A stretch of DNA of 64,000 nt from contig CAKSZS010000003.1 of the NCBI GenBank assembly GCA_934525845.1, positions 1 through 64,000 of the forward strand, written 5' to 3'. Below are positions 59,161-64,000 of this stretch, one piece after another. How positions within the stretch are numbered: the first letter of the stretch is position 1; every line of letters starts with the position of its first letter. A program made the position numbers and the translations under genes. Below the pieces are notes generated by a model. It searched no databases. It was not told where the DNA came from and saw only the letters and a program-made list of their open reading frames with translations. Source of the DNA: an uncultured Faecalibacterium sp. Lineage in GTDB: Bacteria > Bacillota > Clostridia > Oscillospirales > Ruminococcaceae.

Positions 59161-60639
59161 ATGAAACTGGCACAACTGATCGAAGGCGTTCCCTGCACGC
59201 TGGTGCAGGGCAGCCTGGACACAGAGATTTCCGACATCATTTACGACAGCCGCAAGGCCGCACCGGGTCTGCTGTTCGTGTGCATCGTGGGCACCCAGCG
59301 GGACAGCCACGAGTTTGCCGCGGACTGCGCCGCCAAGGGAGTCAGCGCACTGGTCATCCAGCATGACATCGACCTGTCGGCCATGCCGGGCGTGACCGTG
59401 GTCAAGGTGGAGAGCAGCCGCTATGCCATGGCGCTGATGAGCGCCAACCTGTTCGGCAATCCGTCCCGGCAGATGACCATGATCGGTGTCACCGGCACCA
59501 AGGGCAAGACCACCACCACTCACATGATCAAGAGCGTGTTGGAAGCAGCCGGCCGCAAAGTGGGAATGATCGGAACCAACGGCATCTATTATATGGGCCG
59601 TCATAAGGACACCGCCAACACCACCCCTGAGAGCTACGAACTGCAGAAGACCTTCCGGGAATTTCTGGACGCCGGCTGTGATACCGCACTGATGGAAGTG
59701 TCCAGCCAGGGCCTGATGATGGACCGCGTGGCCGGGGTGCATTACGACATCGGTGTGTTCACCAATCTGTCGCCGGATCACATCGGCCCCGGCGAGCATA
59801 AGACCTTTGAAGAGTACCGCAGCTGGAAGGGCCAGCTGTTTCAGCGCTGTGACGTGGGTGTGGTGAACCTCGATGACGAGAACACCGAGGCGCTGCTGGA
59901 GGGCCACACCTGCAAGCTGGTGACCTATGGCCGCAGTGAGCAGGCCGACTACCGTGCCAGCGGCTGCGAGCTGCTGCGCACCCACGACTTTTTGGGCGTC
60001 AAGTTCCATGTCACCGGCAAGGACGACATGGATGTCAAGGTGAATATGCCCGGCGAGTTCAGCGTGTACAATGCGTTGGCTGCGCTGACCGTGGGCAAGG
60101 TGCTGGGCCTGCCGGATCAGGCTATCCACGATGGTCTGGGCAAGTGTGTGGTCAAGGGGCGCGTGGAACTGGTGCCCATCAGCAAAAAGTTCACCATTCT
60201 GCTGGACTACGCCCACAATGAGGTGTCCACCGAGAGCCTGCTCACCACCCTGCGGGCCTATAAGCCCCACCGTCTGGTGGTGGTGTTCGGCTGCGGCGGC
60301 AACCGTTCCAAGCTGCGCCGCTACGGCATGGGCGAGATCTGCGCCAAGATGGCTGATTTCTCCATCCTCACGGAGGACAACAACCGCTTTGAGAAGGTGG
60401 AAGATATCCTCGCGGACATCCGTGTGGGCATGAACAAGGGCAACCCGGATGCCAAGTTTGTGGAGATCCCCGACCGCCTGGATGCGCTGCACTATGCGGT
60501 GGATCACGCCCAGGAAGGCGACCTGATTGCCGTCATCGGCAAGGGGCATGAGACCTACCGTGACCGCGAGGGCGTCAAGACCCCCTTCCTGGAGCGGGAA
60601 CTCCTGGAGGAGTACGCACAGCAGATCGGTCTGGAATAA
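59161..60639 (+). CDS. murE: MurE-type UDP-MurNAc-tripeptide ligase with DNNR motif
   Basis: 492 residues. ATP loop GVTGTKGKTTTTHM (about 107-120), SPDHIGPGEHKTFEEY and carbamyl-Lys segment YRSWKGQLF, and DYAHNEVSTESL. The amino-acid selectivity motif, DNPR in meso-diaminopimelate enzymes, reads EDNNR. It ends the division cluster. Predicted to add the third residue of the stem peptide, probably meso-DAP. Confidence 0.93.
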   Translation: MKLAQLIEGVPCTLVQGSLDTEISDIIYDSRKAAPGLLFVCIVGTQRDSHEFAADCAAKGVSALVIQHDIDLSAMPGVTVVKVESSRYAMALMSANLFGNPSRQMTMIGVTGTKGKTTTTHMIKSVLEAAGRKVGMIGTNGIYYMGRHKDTANTTPESYELQKTFREFLDAGCDTALMEVSSQGLMMDRVAGVHYDIGVFTNLSPDHIGPGEHKTFEEYRSWKGQLFQRCDVGVVNLDDENTEALLEGHTCKLVTYGRSEQADYRASGCELLRTHDFLGVKFHVTGKDDMDVKVNMPGEFSVYNALAALTVGKVLGLPDQAIHDGLGKCVVKGRVELVPISKKFTILLDYAHNEVSTESLLTTLRAYKPHRLVVVFGCGGNRSKLRRYGMGEICAKMADFSILTEDNNRFEKVEDILADIRVGMNKGNPDAKFVEIPDRLDALHYAVDHAQEGDLIAVIGKGHETYRDREGVKTPFLERELLEEYAQQIGLE

Positions 60640-60644
60640 GGAAG

Positions 60645-60684
60645 AAAAAACAACGCCGTGTCATTCGACACGGCGTTGTTTTTA
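60645..60684. terminator. Bidirectional terminator after murE
   Basis: AACAACGCCGTGTC, ATTC loop, GACACGGCGTTGTTTTTA. Confidence 0.9.
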
Positions 60685-60693
60685 TGCGATGAT

Positions 60694-62796
60694 TCAGGCC
60701 TTCAGCTGCGGAGCCTTATTCTCCGGCAGGAGGTTCGTCATGCTCTTCATGCTGATGCCCAGGGTGGACAGGTTGTGCAGCATGGCGGAAGCCGCCGGCT
60801 GCAGAATGCCCATGGCACCCAGCACGATGAGGGCCGAATTGAAGGTGAGCACAAAGCGGTAGTTGGCGTGTACACGCTTCTGCATGGCGTTGGCGATGGC
60901 CTTGAGCGCTACCAGCTCTTCCAGGCTGTCGGCCTTGATGGTCACGTCTGCGATCTCGCGGGCGATGGCTGCACCGGAGTTGATGGCAATGCCGATGTCG
61001 GCTGCAGACAGGGCGGGAGAGTCGTTGATGCCGTCGCCGATCATCACCACGGTGTGGCCCTCAGCCTTGGCCTGCTGGACAAAGCTGGCCTTGTCCTCGG
61101 GCAGCACCTCGGCAAAGAAGTGGTCGACGCCTACCTGCTTGGCGATGGCGGCGGCCGTGCGCTCGCTGTCACCGGTCATCATGACGGTGTTCCGGATGCC
61201 CAGCGCACGCAGGCTGTTCAGTACGCTGGAAGCTTCCGGGCGCAGAGGGTCTGCGATGCAGATGACACCCACCAGCTGGCCGCTGGCAGCCATATACAGG
61301 TGCGAATATTCCGGCTTGAGCGCATCGAACTTTTCCTGCTCGCCTGCAGGCACGATGCATTTTTCGTCCTCGAACACAAAGTGGTGGCTGCCGATGACCA
61401 CCCGTTCGCCGCCCACGCGGCTGGCGATGCCGTGGGCCACGATGTACTCCACCTCGGAGTGCATTTCCTCGTGGGAGATGCCGCGCTCCTTGGCGGCACG
61501 CACCACGGCGTTGGCCATGGAGTGGGGGAAGTGTTCTTCCAGGCAGGCGGCCAGCTGCAGGACTTCGCGCTCGTCGCAGCCGGAGAAGGGAACGACATCC
61601 ACCACCTGCGGGGTGGCGCGGGTCAGGGTGCCGGTCTTATCGAACACGATGGTGTCCGCCTTGGACAGGGCTTCCAGATACTTGCCGCCCTTCACGGTGA
61701 TGTGGTAGGTGCCGCACTCACGCATGGCGGACAGCACTGCCAGCGGCATGGACAGCTTGAGCGCACAGGAGAAGTCCACCATCAGGCAGGAGATGGCGCG
61801 GGTGACGTTGCGGGTGAGCACATAGGTCACAGCGGTGGCACCCAGGCACCAGGGCACCAGCTTGTCGGCCAGCACCAGCGCACGGTTTTCGGTGCTGGAC
61901 TTGAGCTTCTCAGATTCCTCGATCATGGCCACGATCTTGTCGTAGCGGTTGGAGCCGCCTTCGGCCTTGGCGGTAAAGACGCATTCGCCTTCCTCCACCA
62001 CGGTGCCGGCGTAGATGGTGGAGCCTTCCACCTTGCGCACCGGCATGGATTCGCCGGTCAAAGCGGCCTGGTTCACCATGGCTTCGCCTTCCAGCACGGT
62101 GCCATCCAGCGGGATCATGTTGCCGGCACGCACCACGACCTGGTCACCGGTGCGCACTTTGGTCAGCGGCACCAGGACCTCGGTGCCCTGGCTGCGCACC
62201 CACACCTTGTCCACGTTCAGTGCCATGCTGCGGGCCAGATCGTCCAGGCTCTTCTTGCGGGTCCACTCTTCCAGCAGGGAGCCGAGGTTCAGCAGGAACA
62301 TGACCGACCCGGCGGTGTTGAAGTCGCCGCGCAGGATGGATACGCCGATGGAGAGGGCATCCAGCACTTCCACCTCCAGTTTGCGGTGCAGCAGGCAGCG
62401 GACGCCCTTCCAGACGAAGCTGATGGAGCGGAACACCGTATAGGCGGCGGCAATGGGGGCAGGCAGGAACAGCTTGCGCAGGGCGCGGCCCGCCACCAGA
62501 TTGAACATTTTGTCCTGATACTCGCGGTTCAGCTTGCGGCTGTCGGCGGAGGTGACCAGTGCATCGTTCTCGGCAACGTCAAATTTATAATGTGCCAGCA
62601 GGGCGATGACCTCAGTGCGTTTGCCGGTGTAGGTGATGACCACATCTCCGGTGCGTTCGTATACAGTGGCGTGCTCCACCAGACTGCTGTGGTTCAGATA
62701 GGCTTCCAGCACATCGGCCCGGTGCAGGGTCATGCGCACAGCCTCTGCGTGAACGCGCAGACGGCCGCGGCTTTCGTGCAGAATGGTACATTTCAT
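60694..62796 (-). CDS. P1B-like heavy-metal translocating P-type ATPase with SCALKLS motif
   Basis: 700 residues. N-terminal HMA-like fold (about 1-75) without a CxxC pair, then transport domain. TGES (about 250), phosphorylated Asp386 in DKTGTLT, GDGINDSPAL are intact. The usual CPC of membrane segment 6 is FSCALKLSMPLAVL with Cys344, so the Pro is missing and a Ser precedes Cys. Metal unknown. DUF6110 gene next to it is often its companion in Clostridia. Confidence 0.88.
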   Translation of the reverse strand: MKCTILHESRGRLRVHAEAVRMTLHRADVLEAYLNHSSLVEHATVYERTGDVVITYTGKRTEVIALLAHYKFDVAENDALVTSADSRKLNREYQDKMFNLVAGRALRKLFLPAPIAAAYTVFRSISFVWKGVRCLLHRKLEVEVLDALSIGVSILRGDFNTAGSVMFLLNLGSLLEEWTRKKSLDDLARSMALNVDKVWVRSQGTEVLVPLTKVRTGDQVVVRAGNMIPLDGTVLEGEAMVNQAALTGESMPVRKVEGSTIYAGTVVEEGECVFTAKAEGGSNRYDKIVAMIEESEKLKSSTENRALVLADKLVPWCLGATAVTYVLTRNVTRAISCLMVDFSCALKLSMPLAVLSAMRECGTYHITVKGGKYLEALSKADTIVFDKTGTLTRATPQVVDVVPFSGCDEREVLQLAACLEEHFPHSMANAVVRAAKERGISHEEMHSEVEYIVAHGIASRVGGERVVIGSHHFVFEDEKCIVPAGEQEKFDALKPEYSHLYMAASGQLVGVICIADPLRPEASSVLNSLRALGIRNTVMMTGDSERTAAAIAKQVGVDHFFAEVLPEDKASFVQQAKAEGHTVVMIGDGINDSPALSAADIGIAINSGAAIAREIADVTIKADSLEELVALKAIANAMQKRVHANYRFVLTFNSALIVLGAMGILQPAASAMLHNLSTLGISMKSMTNLLPENKAPQLKA

Positions 62797-62964
62797 ATTG
62801 CGTAAAGACCTTTCTTATGCAGTAAGAGGGCGAGGTGCGTCCGCATCCGGCTCGCAGGCTCGCCGCCTTGTCCCCCATGTTGTCACCTGCAGTGGCATTT
62901 TCCCCCGGCGCGGGGAGAATCTGTCCCGCTGGGGAGGGGGAGGCTTTCAAAACAACATCTTTCA

Positions 62965-62993
62965 CAAAAAAGAGCCGCCCGAAGGCGGCTCTC
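62965..62993 (-). terminator. Terminator between DUF6110 gene and ATPase
   Basis: Minus strand AGAGCCGCC, TTCG loop, GGCGGCTCT, then TTTTTTG. The 208-base gap 62797-63005 also contains GC-rich inverted segments reminiscent of the MITE-like elements. Confidence 0.75.
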
Positions 62994-63005
62994 AGAGCAG
63001 CGGAG

Positions 63006-63287
63006 TTATGCCTCGGTGTTCTCGGTGGTCTCAGCAGCGGCGTCCTCGATGACGGCAGCCTCGGCCTCAGCAGCGCGGGCCTCGTTGATGGCCTTTGCAT
63101 CGGCCAGAATGTCACCAGCCTGCTCCTGCACCTTGTTGACAGTCTCCATGGTGCAGTCCTTCATGCGCAGGACAGCAGCGGTGGTCTGGGTGTAGACCTT
63201 CTTGGCGTCCTTGCTGGACAGGATCTTGAAACCGGCAGAACCGAACAGGGTGCCAGCGGCGAACAGTGCGATCTTCTTGAGATTCAT
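63006..63287 (-). CDS. DUF6110 family small protein
   Basis: 93 residues: hydrophobic N-terminus (KKIALFAAGTLFGSAGFKILS), then a helical, charged stretch with Lys/Asp/Glu and an Ala/Glu-rich tail. Typically found beside heavy-metal P-type ATPases in Clostridia. Function unknown. A promoter is at 63399-63426 with a leader of about 105 bases holding a CCCGG and GGGCC hairpin. Confidence 0.75.
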   Translation of the reverse strand: MNLKKIALFAAGTLFGSAGFKILSSKDAKKVYTQTTAAVLRMKDCTMETVNKVQEQAGDILADAKAINEARAAEAEAAVIEDAAAETTENTEA

Positions 63288-63398
63288 AGTTTTCCCTACC
63301 TTTTTCTATTTCGTGGTTTGAGGGCCTTGCGGCCCGTAAGATGATGAAACCGGTAAAACCGGGCAGAACAGGGCGCACAGACCCCAGACTTCGAGGCT

Positions 63399-63426
63399 AT
63401 TGTAGCACATTTTTTTCCAATTGCAA
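63399..63426 (-). promoter_or_regulatory. Promoter of DUF6110 gene
   Basis: Minus strand TTGCAA (63421-63426), 16-base spacer, TACAAT (complement of 63399-63404). Confidence 0.7.
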
Positions 63427-63450
63427 GGGGTTTGCCGGATGTTAATATAT

Positions 63451-63644
63451 ATAAACTTTGTACGAGCGGTAGTTGGAAAACGCTATCCCAACGTGTTTTT
63501 TGCGACAAACTACAGTTTGTAAAGGTGAACTAACCGCTTTGAAATCGATACCGGAAATTTCCAATTTACAGTGCGTACAAAAACAGCCTGCCGCAGAACG
63601 CATTCTCTGCGGCAGGCTGCAAAAGCAGGGATAAACTTTGTACG
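63451..63644. repeat. Pair of 14-base direct repeats
   Basis: ATAAACTTTGTACG occurs at 63451-63464 and 63631-63644, flanking a gene-free segment with a terminator at 63579-63620. The remainder 63465-63578 shows no gene. Confidence 0.6.
63579..63620 (-). terminator. Terminator of the histidine phosphatase gene
   Basis: Minus strand CAGCCTGCCGCAGA pairs with TCTGCGGCAGGCTG, followed by TTTTTG. Confidence 0.85.
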
Positions 63645-63659
63645 CGACGTACAGGGTGT

Positions 63660-64000
63660 TCACACGGTCAGGCCGGTGAAATCCGGGAAATGCACGCCCA
63701 CCAGGCTGAACTGACCATCTTCGTATTCGTACTCATAGATGGTGCAGTTGGGCATACCGCCCTTGGGACGCTCAAAGGTGCACTTCTGGTTGTTCTGCCA
63801 GTAGCGCAGGAAGCCGAAGCTGGAACCGCCGTGGGAGACGGCCAGCACCACGTTGTGGTCCGGCTGCTCCATGATGTCGTGCAGGGTGTCGGCCATGCGC
63901 TGCCGCATTTCCAGCTCACCCTCGCCGTGGTAGTAGGTCTTGAAGAAGTCGCCATAGGGCAGCGGCGGGTTCAGCCGCTCACTTTCTCCTTCCAGCGTGC
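63660..64000 (-). CDS. Histidine phosphatase superfamily protein, 5' end outside window
   Basis: The last 112 codons are seen (TLEGESERLNPPLPYGDFF...TGLTV). VVLAVSHGGSSFGFL is the second catalytic-His motif of the phosphoglycerate-mutase-like family. The RHGxT motif lies beyond 64000. Substrate unknown. Confidence 0.85.
   Translation of the reverse strand, partial: TLEGESERLNPPLPYGDFFKTYYHGEGELEMRQRMADTLHDIMEQPDHNVVLAVSHGGSSFGFLRYWQNNQKCTFERPKGGMPNCTIYEYEYEDGQFSLVGVHFPDFTGLTV

Noticed and set aside
63442..63663. 73-codon minus-strand frame near the right end
   Set aside because: Spans a terminator and both copies of a direct repeat; no ribosome site.
1..64000. tRNA, rRNA, CRISPR, prophage or plasmid features
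   Set aside because: Intergenic regions were read for tRNA arms, regularly spaced repeats and integrase or replication genes; none was seen.

Overview
The window is high-GC, gene-dense DNA from a low-complexity-envelope Firmicute. Gene content (pyruvate formate-lyase, a dcw cluster with a PASTA penicillin-binding protein, MarR-controlled heterodimeric ABC exporter, kdu/kdg hexuronate genes, DUF5685 and DUF6110 proteins) and base composition fit a gut Clostridia member of the Faecalibacterium type. That assignment is inference from content, not from a search. No tRNA, rRNA, CRISPR array or phage was seen.

Layout. 1-2221: 5' part of pflB on the minus strand, then an 850-base gene-free stretch holding a strong promoter, DtxR/IdeR-like boxes, a terminator (together a candidate ~280-nt small RNA) and a MITE-like element. 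2220-7570: minus-strand cell-surface genes (a membrane-anchored protein, an LPG-synthase-like membrane protein, a GT4 glycosyltransferase, a coiled-coil protein, an acyltransferase). 7946-11063: a compact ligase / acyl carrier protein / condensation-domain cassette. 11113-14972: birA, then an ECF-type sigma, zinc-finger anti-sigma and two membrane proteins. 15035-17205: purC and a glycerophosphodiesterase. 17381-21886: MarR regulator and two-subunit ABC exporter. 22012-27085: LRR protein, VWA/metallopeptidase-like protein, MoxR ATPase, AEC transporter. 27090-33096: DedA-like protein, DEDD exonuclease, Cof phosphatase, Tat alkaline phosphatase, mscL and a lipoprotein, with two more MITE-like elements.

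33358-39903: hexuronate catabolism (kduD, kduI, kdgK, KDPG aldolase fused to a VOC domain) with a Cof phosphatase, a PAP2 protein and a GntR regulator. 40059-46534: secreted protein, J-domain protein, DUF5685 protein, zinc-ribbon membrane protein, a GH2 protein lacking the usual acid/base Glu, and a flavodoxin-fold reductase. 46733-60639: rsmD and a coiled-coil protein, then the cell-wall/division cluster mraZ-rsmH-ftsL-PBP-murF-mraY-ftsW-murG-ftsQ-murE. 60694-64000: a heavy-metal P-type ATPase, a DUF6110 protein and a partial histidine phosphatase.

The most notable observations are the DtxR-like boxes shared by pflB and a candidate small RNA, the mraY-position gene that has lost catalytic residues, the GH2 protein with Gly where the catalytic acid/base belongs, the ligase-ACP-condensation cassette, the LRR/VWA/MoxR module, and three MITE-like elements whose ends supply part of the stop codon of the adjacent gene.
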